Shown: positions 33,455 through 45,388 of the stretch, piece after piece
How the letters are laid out: each line of letters starts with the position of its first letter
Position numbering within the stretch: the stretch's first letter is position 1
Assembly (NCBI GenBank): GCA_009192285.1
Contig: CM018607.1
Coordinates: forward strand, 929,736-993,735
DNA length: 64,000 nucleotides
Direction: 5' to 3'
Source of the DNA: Morchella semilibera
Lineage: Eukaryota > Ascomycota > Pezizomycetes > Pezizales > Morchellaceae
Position numbers and translations under genes: made by a program
Notes under the pieces: generated by a model
What the model was told of the DNA's origin: nothing
The model's database searches: none
Seen by the model: only the letters and a program-made list of their open reading frames with translations

Positions 33455-36072
33455 TTAGTACGCATCCGGTCTTTGAAAAATTAGAACCGGAACCTGTAGG
33501 CAGGTAAATCGTTCAACTCGGAGCTCACCAATGTTCTCAAGGCTTCCGCCAAAGCTCTCTGAACACCCCGCATCCTCCGCATATTCTGTTATCATGCGAT
33601 AAAATCTTATTCTACTCATCTTGAGTTCATCTGCAATATCGCATAGGCTTTCTAGCCTGGTAGAGTGGTTGCAAAGCCTTTTTAAGGGTAACTCGGAGTC
33701 GATTATAGGTGATTCATTCGGTGCTCTCTTGCGGTCTTCTATCTTAAAAATATCAAGTAATTCCAGCAAGTTCTCACGATGCTCCCATAGGCTCTCGTTG
33801 CAGTTCATAGAAGATCCGTCAGCTTCCATGATATCCTTGAGGTTCAGCATCCGTATTTCTAGTGCCAATCGTCTTCCGCCGTAATCAAGAATTTGGGTCG
33901 CCGCATCAACTTTGTTTGAAGCGGCGTATGCTTCTTTGATTTGGTGTACGTGGGCCAGTTCGCGGATATCCATAGAGAACATAGGAATATTCCCGAATCG
34001 CTCCACATGCTCTCGGTAATGTGATAATTGATGCAATTTGATGAAGTTGAAATGAGATTTCTCGCGGATCTCGCGGACCTCTTCTTAGCCACGGTTAATC
34101 CTCTGAGAGCCCTCCTGCCAGAGAGCCCGTATTCGATTCTTTGCATCTTTCTTAGTTTGCTTGTAGGCTCGAAATTCTAAAAAGATATCCTTATACTTAT
34201 GGAAGTCCTTGAGATAACCCTCCAAATATTCAAGTGTACTCTTGGTATGATTCCCGTATTGAGCCATCAGGTGAAAGTCAATCAGTGCCCGAAGGCATTT
34301 CAAAGCCTTTCCGAAGTCAGCTCTGACAGAGCTCCCTGGATTTCTCAGAGCCACCGCCAAAGCTCTCAAAACTATACGCCCTAGGTTTTGCATCTCTTTC
34401 CCCTGCCATTGCGTGGTTGCCCTATAAGGCTTGTTCGGTACTGCAAGCTGAGGTCAAGGCCCAATCTTTGACCATGCTATATCGAACGCGTCGAGACGCC
34501 TGTGTTTCTTGAGAAATCCTTCAACCCATTCCATCATATGCTTTAACATTCCGAGGTGGATGTTGTGCAATAGATCCGGTTTGTTCAAGTCGTACACCTT
34601 GCATCTCGGCATATCCCATAAAGCATTGAAGAGAGTCTTCAAAGACCTCGATCCAAGGTATTCTACTGGTGATGTATTCGTCGCGTTCTCATTAAACTGC
34701 TGTACCATCTCCTGGTAGGTCTCTTGATCACGCATAGAGCTCTGCCGATAGCTTCCAAGGTTCTTATACTCCACCTCACATCTTGGGCAGGCGAAATTGC
34801 TGATGTTTTGCAATGAGGCGTGCTCAGGTTGGTCCGCGATCCACCAACACAGTACAGGAAAACATAGCCGTTCATATCCATCCGCGCAGGATATCAACTC
34901 GCCCTCCTCGCCACTACTTTTCAGGCTTTTGAAGATATCTTTGAGAGCGTTGTGCAGGGCCATCTGCGATTCCCAACGCAAAGTTGCATTCGCACTCGTA
35001 TTTGAACTGAGCTTAAGGGGCACTGGTAATAGCGTTAGGGGTACTAACGAGTGCCCGGAGACTTTCATTCTCACAGAGGAATTGATATTCCCAATTGTGA
35101 GATAGATTGGCCATGCCTTTTTATCACCACTAAAGTTTGTTAGGTGAGTGCCATCCGAGGCACAGATTACCGGAACTAATGTTGAACCCTCAGGGAGAGA
35201 ATTTTTTTTGAGATCAGTCATGACCTTTCTGACTCTAACGAAACCTCCTAAAGATCTCGGAAAGCTTCTCCTCACCTGTGTTTCCCACCACCAGTCCCCT
35301 ATATGCATTTCGCCGTAAATTCTCTCTCCCTTCTCGTTGTACTCCATTGACGGTGCAAATATAAGAGACTCCTTGAATGCCCGTTGTCCAAGGAGGAATC
35401 AAATAATTGTCATAGGGTCGCGATAGTAGTATGGTATGTTTTTCCCTCCTATAACAACCTCCGAATGGTTCCATGTTGACCTCCCTAGGCAATCGTTCAT
35501 TTCCTCCATTTTTCGTATGAAACCTCGCCCATTTCTATAGGAGCTATGGTGATGGTCTCCGGGGGCATGTAGAAAGAAGCTATCGATACTTCCTTGTGAT
35601 GCTTTGGACAAAATAAAGTACCGTGCCATCCAGAATTCATACGATGAGTTGAAAGGTTGCCACAGATTGCGGAGAAGCCATTGTGCGCTTTCCTGATAGC
35701 CCTCAGAGCGATATAGAGTCTCCCCAGCACCTTCGTAGACCATGGTGGATGCATCGCGAGTAACTCCCAAATCCTCCCCACAATCCCCACTATCGTCTAC
35801 AAAGTAAGACTCTGATTCTGGGTCTGAATCTCCAGCAGCTTGTTGGGGAAGTTAGAATATGTAGATGACCCGTCTTCGCAACTAGCATCATCCAGATCAG
35901 AGCCATCTGAAACCTTGTGAGACTTCTGTAGTCGTTTGTGATTCTCCTGCAAAAGATCACATTGATTTGTGAACCATCCATCCGCTTCGTTAGGGTGATT
36001 ATCCTGTAGGTGCTTCTCAAAGTTCGCTGAGGAGCTGTATCGCTTGCTGCAAAAAGGACAGGAGGACTTCAT
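33455..36072 (-). pseudogene. Plavaka-type DNA transposase, decayed
   Basis: The start MKSSCPFCSKRYSSSANFEK (36072 downward) is a C2H2 finger, C-x2-C-x12-H-x4-H. The family core lies at 34454-35347: GEMHIGDWWWETQ, LPEGSTLVPVICASDGTHLT, NFSGDKKAWPIYLTIGNI, ELISCADGYERLCFPVLCWW and CPRCEVEY. Downstream pieces 34085-34393 and 33455-34036 continue the helical C-terminal part. The gene is spread over several frames with at least three shifts or stops, so no intact protein is made. No terminal inverted repeats were identified by eye. It is transcribed away from the acidic-tract gene at 36855. Confidence 0.8.
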
Positions 36073-36854
36073 TAGGTGTCGCGATAGCTCCCATGGCTCT
36101 CGGAGGTGTCAAAATTACTACTGCCAATCCTGTGGATTACTAATACTTGTGAGGGTGTATTGGAGGGCACACAACCTCTTGCCAAACAAACCTTCTAGCA
36201 ACGTCATATATTCACGTTGAAAACTAATCAACATATGCTTTCAGATCAAACCCAACATCTATTGCACATATCGGCCAAACCTTCTAAGGATTCACCACTA
36301 CTCCAAAAGGTTTCACGAGTACCCTCAAAATCGTGGCTCAAAATCGTGGGCAATGCCGAGAAATCCTATCTTTTGATACCCAAATGACTACATCTGTACT
36401 TGAAAACGAGATCAGAACAGCTAACGATTCGAAGAAAAGCCATCATGCCAACACCAAAACGGACTCGAATACCAACACTCATACTAATCTACGTCATTTA
36501 ATAACTTGCCCAAAACCGTCGAAACACACCCGAGCAATCAATGATTCTGGCTCTGTGCGTTCTGGCGAAGACTGTGGAAGCTTTCGAAAGATCCTCTCAT
36601 AGCTCTTAATGACTAATTTGATTTCGTGTGAGTGTTGGAAGAAGAGGTATAAGAACCTCTTCTTCCACCCTTGGGAGACCTTTCTTCACCATCCCCATTA
36701 CTCTTCACAACCTCGCCAGGCATTGAGCTGGTGCGTTCTACCTATATTACGTTAATCATTCTTGTTCGTCCAGCCTTTTCAATTTCATTTCAACTTGATA
36801 TCATCCACTTCGACACTTTCAACTTGATACCTCCCCAGAATTTCCAGTTGAAAG
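36073..36854. promoter_or_regulatory. Divergent spacer between Plavaka transposase and acidic-tract gene
   Basis: 782 bases with no supported ORF. Head-to-head arrangement suggests a shared promoter region of one mobile unit; this is inference. Confidence 0.4.
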
Positions 36855-39393
36855 ATGCCTCCCAACGCGACCAAGAGTACCCCTGGGAAGGTAGTATATA
36901 AACACCACATGGTTGTTCCCTAATCACTATACATTAGTTTCTAACATACCTCCAGTCCGGTGGCAAGTCGAAAGGCCCCTCCCATCGTACTCACGATACC
37001 TTGCAAAGCACTGTCAAAAGCCCTAGAGTAGAGATCCCAACCCCCCGAAAGCATCAGCGCCAACCAGTCCCTGAATCCGAAGACGATATTGCCACAAGAC
37101 CCCGTCATTTGAACCCACAAGCTCTTGATAGCCCTCCCCAAAGCTCTCCAAGATTGTTCGCAACCCCCCAAAAACCTGAGCGCCAACCAGTTCTTGATTC
37201 CGAAGACCAGATTGCCACACGACCCCATCGCTTGAACCTGCAAGCTCCTGATAGTCCTGACATCACTCCCGGAAGCCCTGAAAGATCTGGACCAACCCCT
37301 CGAAAGTGTCTGCACCAGCCTATCCCCGAAACCGAAGAGGAAGAGTTGACTATCCTCTCACATAGAGTAGGAATTCCCTGGAGTTACGACGGTCCACCAC
37401 CAGACCTCACTGTTAAACAGGCGCTGACACCCACGAAGACTGCTCCCACGCCGCCCAAGGCTTTGCAAGCACTCAAGGCCCCCCCAGTTTGGAAAAAGGC
37501 AACAGCAGCAGCAGATATCGCATTAGCTAAAACTTATCCAAGCACCCCAGAGACTATCACATCTTCCAAAGCCCCAGAAACAACTTCCAGAACCACAGCA
37601 AAAACTTTCAAAACCACAGCAAAAACCTCCAAAACCACCTCAGCATCAGCAACACAGACCGCTGTCGCAGGCCCAAGCATTCCAAAAGATACCTCCAAAA
37701 CCACATCAGCATCAGCAACAAGGACTGCTGTCGCAGGCCCAAGCACTCCAAAAGTCACCTCCAAAGCTCCAAGAGCAACAGCAACAGCATCAACCACCCG
37801 ACAAGATCTGCGGTCTGGGCCATCCTCACTACTAATTCCCAGCCTGCTAGTACACCCCCGAGAGCCATCCACAAAGCTCCCAGAGCTATCGCAATATCCA
37901 AGAGCGCACATCAAAACAAAGATATAGACAAGCACAATCATCCTGAGGACGGAGACGAAAACGAAAACGAAGACGAGGACGAAGACGAAGACGAAGACGA
38001 AGACGAAGACGAAGACGAAGACGAAGACGAAGACGAAGACGAAGACGAGGATGAAGTTGAGGACGAAGACGAGGACGGTGACGGAGACGACGAAGACGAA
38101 TCTCGCCACGCCTCACAAGGACATCGTCAGAGACAGAAAAAAAAAAAGGCTTTCAAGGCAAGGTGGTCAAAGGAGGTTGTTTCGATGGACGCAAGCACTG
38201 CCAAGGTGACTTTGGGATTGGCCGCCTCCCCAAAGGGTTACAACCGATTGAGGAAAGACCTTGCCGCAGAGATGACAAGAACAAGATGGGTCAATAAAAG
38301 AACTAGTGGGCTTACTCATTTTAGTGAGTTGATGGCATGGCTTCTTGAACAGAGGCCTCTGGTAGGTTTGGCCACGATCATGGGAGGCCAGAGGAATTGC
38401 GCCAGGGCCAAGATACAGGAAGCACTTACCTGGCTAGTGGTCGATGTCAGTCGGAAGGAAAAGGTCTCTAAAGGCTTGGGGAACCAGGAATTCACCGAGA
38501 TGGGCGCTCATGACCCCGAGCTGGACGCTGACGATTCGGATGATCTGCCGCAAGGGCTCTCAGGGCACTCGGCAAAGCGCCAAAAGCTCTCGCCACAATC
38601 TGAGCGGACTAATATCTGGGTCACCGTTGTTGACCTTGACCGTTTTAATGAATACGATCCTGATGCTAGGAGACGGGAATACACTTAGACCCATGCACAT
38701 AATGAGCCTAGTTACACTGCCGTGATGACTTGGAGGAATATCCAAGAGCTTGGAAGAGTCGCCTGCAAGCATATCCCCATTGGTCGGTTGGTCCGGGAAT
38801 TCTATGGCTTGATGAACCAACTAGCCAAACCGGAAGAAGAGCCAGCCTGGGTCCGCATAATGGACACTGAGGAGGTAGAAGCCTGGATGCTCGGAAGTCT
38901 GGCGAAACCTCTCCGTGTTCTGGCCATATTTCACAGAGTAGGCCAGACTGAACCCCATGGTCGTCATGAAACCCCTCCTAGAGGACTATACCAGCCATAC
39001 ACCACTAGTGACGATTATGGACACTTTGATTATCCGGCGGAAGACTCTGAGTTTGAGGGCGGAGTTAGATTGACCTCCATTGGAACCTGGCTTATCATGC
39101 CAAAGAGTGATGCGTAGTTCCGGGTAAACCTCCACAAGATCTCGTCACGCCGGAATAGGCAGCAATCAGCCCTTGAGCTCCTCAATCAGAAGTACCTTAA
39201 TAAGTACCCTGTGGGTATTGGTATTGCGGACCCTAACTTCAGAATCGGGCGTATCTGGGGGGCTGTGAAGATCGCTCAGAAGCGTGAGGAGGACAGAGCC
39301 AAAAACCCGCGGCGCCGCGCAACGGGAAAGCTGAAGACTCCCTTGGTTCCCCTCCCCAGAGGTAGTTGTGATGGTGATGGTGATAGTGTTTAG
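36855..39393 (+). pseudogene. Acidic-tract protein of unknown function, transposon-associated
   Basis: ATG 36855 opens exon 1 (MPPNATKSTPGK, 36855-36890). A 65-nt intron with a CTAAC site leads to exon 2 (SGGKSKGPSHRTHDTLQ). A Pro/Thr/Ser-rich region with a repeated TSKTTSASAT-RTAVAGPS unit follows to 37.9 kb. In another frame come a long Asp/Glu tract, a basic patch (RQRQKKKKAFKARWSKE) and a globular-looking part (KGYNRLRKDLAAEMTRTRWV, LTHFSELMAWLLEQRPLVGL, EVEAWMLGSLAKPLRVLAIF, YLNKYPVGIGIADPNFRIGR). The final part is one frame interrupted by two in-frame TAG codons (near 38.69 and 39.12 kb). A paralogous fragment lies at 45741-46260. No known domain recognised. Confidence 0.55.
37945..38090. 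repeat. GACGAA microsatellite encoding Asp/Glu tract
   Basis: Near-pure (gacgaa)n in frame as Asp-Glu repeats. The opposite strand gives a Val/Phe-rich chance ORF. Confidence 0.85.
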
Positions 39394-39644
39394 GCCTATT
39401 TGGCGAGAGTTTGGACAGGTTTTGCGAGATTCTAGTGAGTTATTCGCATTTTAGCATGATTGATCTATTAACTGACCCACAGATTTTTTTCTCCCACTAT
39501 TTTTGTTAGGGTATACAGAGGTTTTGAAAGGTTTGGCAATAGCTTTAAGAGTTCTCAACACAGTCGGTAACAGCTTTATGTTCAGTATTATTTGTTGTTT
39601 CCTTGGTCCGCGCATGTTAACCACGTAGTATTTTGGGTGATTAC

Positions 39645-39698
39645 TATTATTAGAGAGTGTTGATTTGAGGCTTGGTATTATTAGAGAGTGTTGATTTA
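39645..39698. repeat. Two-copy 31-bp tandem duplication
   Basis: 'tattattagagagtgttga' occurs at 39645 and 39676. The rest of 39394-40000 is AT-rich without supported genes. Confidence 0.65.
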
Positions 39699-40000
39699 TT
39701 CTTAGGTTGGGAGCATTTATTTGATACTGATAGGTAGCGAATATCAAAGTGATTTGAAGCCCGAATGCTACTAGTGATCTTGAAAGCTATCGCGAAGGCT
39801 CCTGAAAACATCATTATTGCGAGTGATTACCGATGAGGCTATTTTAACCCAGATTGGTGTGCCCAGCCCATCTAATTACCCAATTTTGTCTGTATGTGGT
39901 TAGCTTTAGATTACATGAAAATTTTCACGCCAAGCACTTCTTTTGATTAGAAATCAGGACAGCCTTCAAAACCCTCAGGAGAGCCCTCACAGGCATCAAG

Positions 40001-41178
40001 ATGCCTCAAGCAAAGCGTCCCTCAACGTCGGAAACGACCAAATCCACTCTAAGCCTCCCTGACCCTGAAGACCACAATGGGGAAACTACAGAGCAAGATT
40101 CGAACGAGGGTGAGGCTGTACCCGAGAAAGCTCCCAACACTCTCACGAGAGTCAGCACAACCACTAAGAAAGCTCAAGGAAAGCGGCTGCCCCAAAGGAG
40201 TACTTCTTCTCGTAAACGCTTTAGGCCCCCAAATGAAATCTCATCGGATGAGGACCTACCTGACCCCCCAGAGCGCCGCTCGACCAAAGCCTTGACCAAA
40301 GCCCAGGGAGTCCCCAAATCATCTCTTAAAAGCCATTCTCGACAGAACAAAAAATCTAGAAAATCCGATGCTCAAGAAGAGTTTAACCTCGAAAGACACC
40401 CGTCCGAGGGAGAGCAAGAGGTTCAAGAGCGCCTTGCAACCAGTTCTTCAGAATATGATGATGACCTAGACACTCCAGTACTACGCGAACAAAGCGTGAG
40501 GCATCAGTTTGCAGACAAAAGACCCCCAGGTACGCAGGTCGGAGATAAGAGACTCCCGGGTACACAGGTCACCGGAAAGGGACCTCCGAGTAGTCAGGTA
40601 ACGACTGCCAGAGGTGTGGCGAGTGCCCGGAGAAAGCCCACCGGTGCGGTTGCTGAGGCAATTGCATCGTCAGAAGTGGAGATTAACGTTATTCAAGTAA
40701 TTAACCCCAGTCTTTTTTTTTGATAAGTGACTGAGATGAAAGAAATTTTAGAAGGGAAATCGTACATCGTCGAAGCCAAAGAAAAATCCATCAAGCGCTC
40801 CACAAAGACCGCCAATGACTCCTGTGGACCCAGTGATGGCTCCTACTGCTCCCCCCAAGAGACTGATTGCTTTTAAGTTAGTCACCAACACCAATGGCAT
40901 TGAATCCTGGATTCATGTCACCAAGCGACGATAGCTCCTGGGGTGGTTCTCCGAGCTTTGGGATTAGCTCTCGAATGCCTCAAAGAATGGAGTCATCCCC
41001 ACTAGGGAGACAACCTCGGAATAACGATACAGCGAACCCTAACTATCTGTCGCCTTCACCTTCTTTACCTCCGCCTCATAATGACGACAGGTATTCTTAC
41101 CAAACTCCTGAAAGCTCTCATCAAGCCTCTGCTCGCCAACTCTTTCCCGACATCGTTACCTATCACCAAGGAGCATAG
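40001..41178 (+). pseudogene. Disordered-N-terminus gene fragment, paralog of 42640-44446
   Basis: ATG 40001 starts MPQAKRPSTSETTKSTLSLP, a charged low-complexity stretch. It leads to ARGVASARRKPTGAVAEAIA-SSEVEINVIQ, then a probable 31-nt intron (GTAATT...TAAG) and VTEMKEILEGKSYIVEAKEK. The AxARRKPTGxxAEAIASS block matches the minus gene at 44.1-44.3 kb (ATRRRPSGLAAEAIASS), so the two are relatives. A Ser/Pro-rich open stretch, 40894-41178, follows. The likely folded C-terminal domain seen in the other copy is missing here. Confidence 0.5.
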
Positions 41179-41530
41179 CTCGACATTAGGACTGCTAACG
41201 ATCGGTACCGGAGGAGTCGGGTAGTCTTACCTTCCCCAGAGGCGCCACCAGTGTGAGCTTCCTTGCGACCTTCGCCATTCGATCAAATATGGTCCGATCG
41301 ACTCCAAACTCGCACTGTTGCCCCCTCATATACCCACCGGTGTCCTGAGCGACTGTGCCGGCGCTTTGACGCTCCGGGGGTTATTTCAGGGGTCGGAAAC
41401 AGGTTCGTTAACTAGGGATTCCGCAACTCCGCACTGGGCTCCATACTGGCAACACCGTGCCTCTCTGGCTCGCCCAGTGGGACATAGAGACTTTTAGCAG
41501 CATAGTAGCATGGAGAGGGTCCTCCTCTTC
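41165..41530 (-). repeat. Long inverted repeat Y, left copy, with a possible exon
   Basis: Inverse match of about 46274-46680 (shared: gattccgcaactccgca, catactggca, cggcgctttga, aaggagcatagct, cccgtaaca). The minus strand has an open stretch, DTGGYMRGQQCEFGVDR...AKVARKLTLV, followed by a GTAAGA donor; the other copy has DTSEYMKGQQFKFGINQ...AKVLRKLTLV. The sequence stops being alike soon after GKELAS. Confidence 0.55.
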
Positions 41531-41599
41531 CAGTCTTTGGGTTTCTTTTCTCATGCCCGTAACAGGAGGACCAGGAGGTGTGGGAGACGTTCGGAGACA

Positions 41600-42600
41600 C
41601 CCGTCAAACCTTCGATCTTCAGGGGCTTAACTGTCCGTACGAGGGCCTCCTGAGCCTTTGCAAGAGCCTCCCGAGCCTTCAAGAAAGCTTAGCTGACTCT
41701 CCTGATGCTAAAAGGCACTCTCCTGGCACCCTCTGAAGGCTTTGTTATTCTCTCCCAGGAGGCTGCGAGATATCGCAGACCTCCACACTAGTAAGAGGTT
41801 TTCATTTAGAAAGACTTCAGAGACGCTTTGTTATAAGCCCAAGGATGAGTAGGGCGTTCTCGTGAAGGCTCTCCAAGCCCTCCCGATTTCTCCGGAGGAT
41901 TAAGCGAAACCTCACAAGCTCTCCTGAGATCCCTATCAATCTCCTGTGCTTTCTTGAGGACTCGCCAACCTCTCCTGATATTTCCGGAGACTATTGATGA
42001 TTTCATGGATGTACTAGGGTCGGAAGGTTGGAAAGATTGGCAGAGTTGAGATTATTGTACGCTAGGAGGTGGAAAGGAGTCAGAATAGATTCTATGGGTT
42101 TCTGTTATGCAAAGGAGTGAGTTATAGTGGAGGTTATGTGAGAGTATGAGTCAGGCTTAGCGACGGAATAGTGGATATATAAGGGAGGCAACGGCACCTC
42201 TCCTTGTTCTTTCTTTATCCTTCTTTTCTCTTTACGCAACGTCTTCTTTATTTAGTTACCAATACATTATAGTCTCTACTAAAACTAGTGACTATCCCCG
42301 TTTCTCTACTTTCTCTACATACCTCCCTCCTCTTGGGAAGTATCGCTGTTCCTACCCCGCACCCTGCATAACGAAGCCTTATCCCTGACGCCCCCTTGAG
42401 GAATGATTAAGCGAAACCTGCCAAGCTCTCCTGTGATCCCTATCAATCTCCTGGGCTCTCCTGAGGATTTCCCGAGCCCTTCTGATATCTCCGGAGACTT
42501 TTGAAGATTAAGCCAGATCTCCCATGTTCTCCTGTAATCTCTGCCAATCTCCTAGGCTCTCTCAATATCTCCGAGGACTTTCAAACTATTACTAATCTAC
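41600..42600. repeat. CTC-rich ~100-bp repeat units with an embedded LTR-like piece
   Basis: Units starting 'attaagcgaaacct' at about 41898 and 42407, and a third 'ttaagccagatct' near 42505, share 'aagctctcctg..atccctatcaatctcctg' and 'atatctccggagact'. Between the first two lies about 41999-42370 resembling the LTR-like pieces near 0.54 and 47.9 kb ('actagggtcgg', 'attctatgggtttctgtta', TATA-like 'gatatataag'). Confidence 0.5.
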
Positions 42601-42639
42601 TGATAGCTTGAAATCCACTTTGATTATTCATACCATACA

Positions 42640-44446
42640 TCAAAATAGGAGTCCTCCGCCAAAATAACATATCCACCGTCGAGGTGGGAGGAGGCTCTTG
42701 AAATGCCTCTCCCGCCTTTGCCATGCCCATGCCCCTCCAAATTACTTCTCTCAATCGCTGCTGGTGCCTTCCCTTTCTTTCCGCACGCCTTTGCAGCTCT
42801 CCATGCGACTATATCTGCAGCTAATTGAATATCATCCTCCTCTAGGCCGACTCTGGATATAACCTCTTTAGGCCCTCTTAACTCATCGACCTAAAAGGCT
42901 TGTTAGTATATAGATAAGGCTCTTTGAGACTTTTTTATTTACCTTCTTGCGAATTGATTCTCGTATTACTTCCAGTGTTCCCTCCTGGTCCTCCTTCCTT
43001 CTCTTCCCCCATGTGCTTAACATCCTGTTATAGGTAGCTGGAGGTATCCCGAAGTCAGAAGGAGTCTTTTAGAGGGCTTGGTGTGCCTTACTCATGATAT
43101 CCAGATTCTGATGCGGATTGAAGTTCAACCCTTCGATGTACATGCCTGTTTTCCAAGATTGTAAGATAAACCAGATTGCGGTGCAAACTAGGCTAATAAA
43201 TGCCTGAAATATATCATCTATGAAACCAGGATCCCTGGTCCCATGTATTTTATCACCTTTGTAATATATTGGGGGTATTGCTTCTACGATTTCCGGGGCC
43301 CAAAAGTGAAGCTAGCCTGTCTAGTGGCTGTGAGCACCTTGCCGAAGGCTCATAGAATAGTGGAGAGAGCTCTTACAGTATAATTATCAGGATCGCTTAT
43401 ATAACGGTCATTCTTAAGGAGAAAGGACACCTTCTTACCCTTTGCCTCTGGCGTTTTCTCCTCGCTCAAGACATACGAAAGATCTTTCGACATGCAGTCC
43501 TTCACTGTAAAAACAAGGTGCGATCTCACCCGCGAACAATTGATTTGAACCTAATGGAAGCAGTTAGCAAAGGCTCACTTAGCCCTCGGAAAGGCGCGCG
43601 AGGCACTCACGTCGCCCCTAGCTAACTTAGTCATTGGTAGACTTGTATTAAAATGGTCGTTTGCCTCACTCCAAAACCAACGGATATCAATACAAAGAGA
43701 ATCAGTTTGAGGCCAAAGCTCCTCGAGCAATGTATAACATCCGAGAAGATATCCCGCATGCTTGATTACGGACTTAGCCTCTGCTATGTTTTCATTAATG
43801 GAGTCAGGCTCTGGTGCTCCATACTGCGAAGGCATTGGCATTCTATACTGCGAAAGCGTTGGCGTTCTATATGGAGATAGGGTTCTATGATATTCAAGCT
43901 GTGGAGAGCTAGGCATGCGAAAGGGTTGTGAATTTGAAGGGGTTGTTTCGTTCTTGCGGTTGAGTTCTTGTCGCAAGGTGCTGCTGGTCGATCGAAATGA
44001 GGAACTTGTGGAGGCAATGCTAGCCCTTTCGGAGGCTGCTCCAGCAATCTGTAGAGTTTCCTGCCTTCGTGAATTCAGGACATGACAGTTTCCGTACTCC
44101 GTTATATCAGCGGTTTGACTGAGATCAGGGGGATTTAAATATCACATACCTCTATCATATTTACTACAAAAGAAGAAGAAGCAATTGCTTCTGCCGCCAG
44201 TCCACTAGGTCTCCTTCGAGTGGCAGCAAGAGCCCTGGCGGAGGCCACAGGAGCCTCCCTTGGTGTTTTTCCAGCTCGCGACCCCGGTTTGATAGTAGTC
44301 GTGGCAGCGGCCGCGATGGTGGTGGTTGTGGTGGTTGTGGTGGGGATAGTGGGACTGGGAATATACTCCGTTTTGATAGAGGCATACGCTGGGGCGGTAG
44401 TGCATTCATATCTCCTGCTGTCCCGGCGTCTTGGCATCGGCCCCAA
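42640..44446 (-). pseudogene. Decayed gene with disordered N-terminus and DUF6532-like C-terminal part
   Basis: The N-terminal piece (44446 down to about 44150) has a Thr run and ASARALAATRRRPSGLAAEA, matching the 40.0-kb copy. A middle stretch (43.58-43.98 kb) has repeated Pro/Tyr/Met motifs and IAEAKSVIKHAGYLLGCYTL. The C-terminal part (43.44-42.96 kb) reads DRYISDPDNYTVRALSTIL, FWAPEIVEAIPPIYYKGDKI, DIFQAFISLVCTAIWFILQS-WKTG and GIPPATYNRMLSTWGKRRK. A last exon (VDELRGPKEVISRVGLEEDD) follows an intron with an ACTAAC site. Layout and the 'TAI...L..WKTG...F' block resemble DUF6532; function is unknown. At least two stops and one frameshift show decay. Confidence 0.5.
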
Positions 44447-45050
44447 GAGTTTGGTAGTCGAAGCGCTGTCGTGATTGTTGGGGTAAGGTTAAGCGAGGAG
44501 GCGGTATGCTGAGGAGGGGGTGTCGTCATTGGGTTCTACGAGATTCGATGGCGTGATGGATAGGTAATGTAAATAGCGAAGATGGTGGGGAGGATTACGA
44601 GGTGTGGCAGCGATGGGTTTCCATGAGATTCTATGAGCGAAAGTGTGAGTCATAGCGGACTGGTGGGGGAGATGTGTTAAATAGCGGGGTTGGAGGTTTT
44701 CCTTGGTTCTTTCTTTCTTTTCTCTCTGTCTCATCTTCCTGTTATCTCGGTACCTAGGAATCTACTCCTATTTCTAAGCCATAGCATTTCGTACCAAATA
44801 CTCGATCCTCTGACAAGAGGAAACTCATAGTACCTTTCACCGTTCTCGTTGAGGTCTATTCGGTCCTCCCTCTCCCTGCTCTGTGCCCTTGTGCCCTTAC
44901 CCTTGCCTTAGCCTTCGCCGGTGCCTGTGCCTGTGCCTACCCGGGGCTACCTTTGTCTTCGTCGGTCTCCTCATGGCTTAGGCTATGCTCCTCGACTCCT
45001 TCTGCGTCATCATTGTCATCTTCTTCTTTGCATCGGGCTACTCCGTTACA
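44419..45050 (+). mobile_element. LTR (TGTCCCGG family)
   Basis: It starts 'tgtcccggcgtcttggcatcgg' and ends 'gctactccgttaca'. Flanks (cctgc / cccgg) do not match, so either one flank was rearranged or this is not a clean solo insertion. It lies in the N-terminal side of the minus gene above. Confidence 0.85.
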
Positions 45051-45145
45051 CCCGGCTCCTCGTCCTCATAGTCATCCTCATGGATTTGAACGTAGTCTCC
45101 CTCTTCTGGATGATCATCAAAATCACTTCAGGTTTTTGGTGGGCC

Positions 45146-45388
45146 CTACAACGCTCCATTTACCAATATTGCCCCGTCTGGAAACCTTTCTGGAGGGTTC
45201 GGGAAGCCATAGTAATCGGGGTCAGTATCTGGTTCTGTAGCACCGGAATTCAAGTTCCTGCTGCTCGCAGCACTCGAAACACTCATCGCTCCCCTTAGAC
45301 ATTTATTAATGGAGAAGGAGATCGGGGCTTGCATGCCATGTTCTTCCTCAATGCTACGCTTGTTGATTTTTGCTCTCTGCGAAGCCAT
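45146..45388 (-). CDS. Hypothetical ORF fragment
   Basis: ATG 45388 gives MASQRAKINKRSIEEEHGMQ, then Ser-rich and acidic residues (ATEPDTDPDYYGFPNPPERF). An acidic continuation in the next bases (DDHPEEGDYVQIHEDDYEDE) is cut by the LTR ending at 45050. No family recognised. It could be a 5' exon of a lost gene. Stretch 45389-45740 shows nothing supportable. Confidence 0.3.
   Translation of the reverse strand: MASQRAKINKRSIEEEHGMQAPISFSINKCLRGAMSVSSAASSRNLNSGATEPDTDPDYYGFPNPPERFPDGAILVNGAL

Noticed and set aside
37534-38109. Long Val/Phe-rich minus ORF
   Set aside because: Antisense shadow of the (gacgaa)n Asp/Glu tract and neighbouring low-complexity DNA.
44419-45050. Clean solo LTR with TSD
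   Set aside because: Flanking pentamers cctgc and cccgg do not match; kept as an LTR but not called a clean solo insertion.
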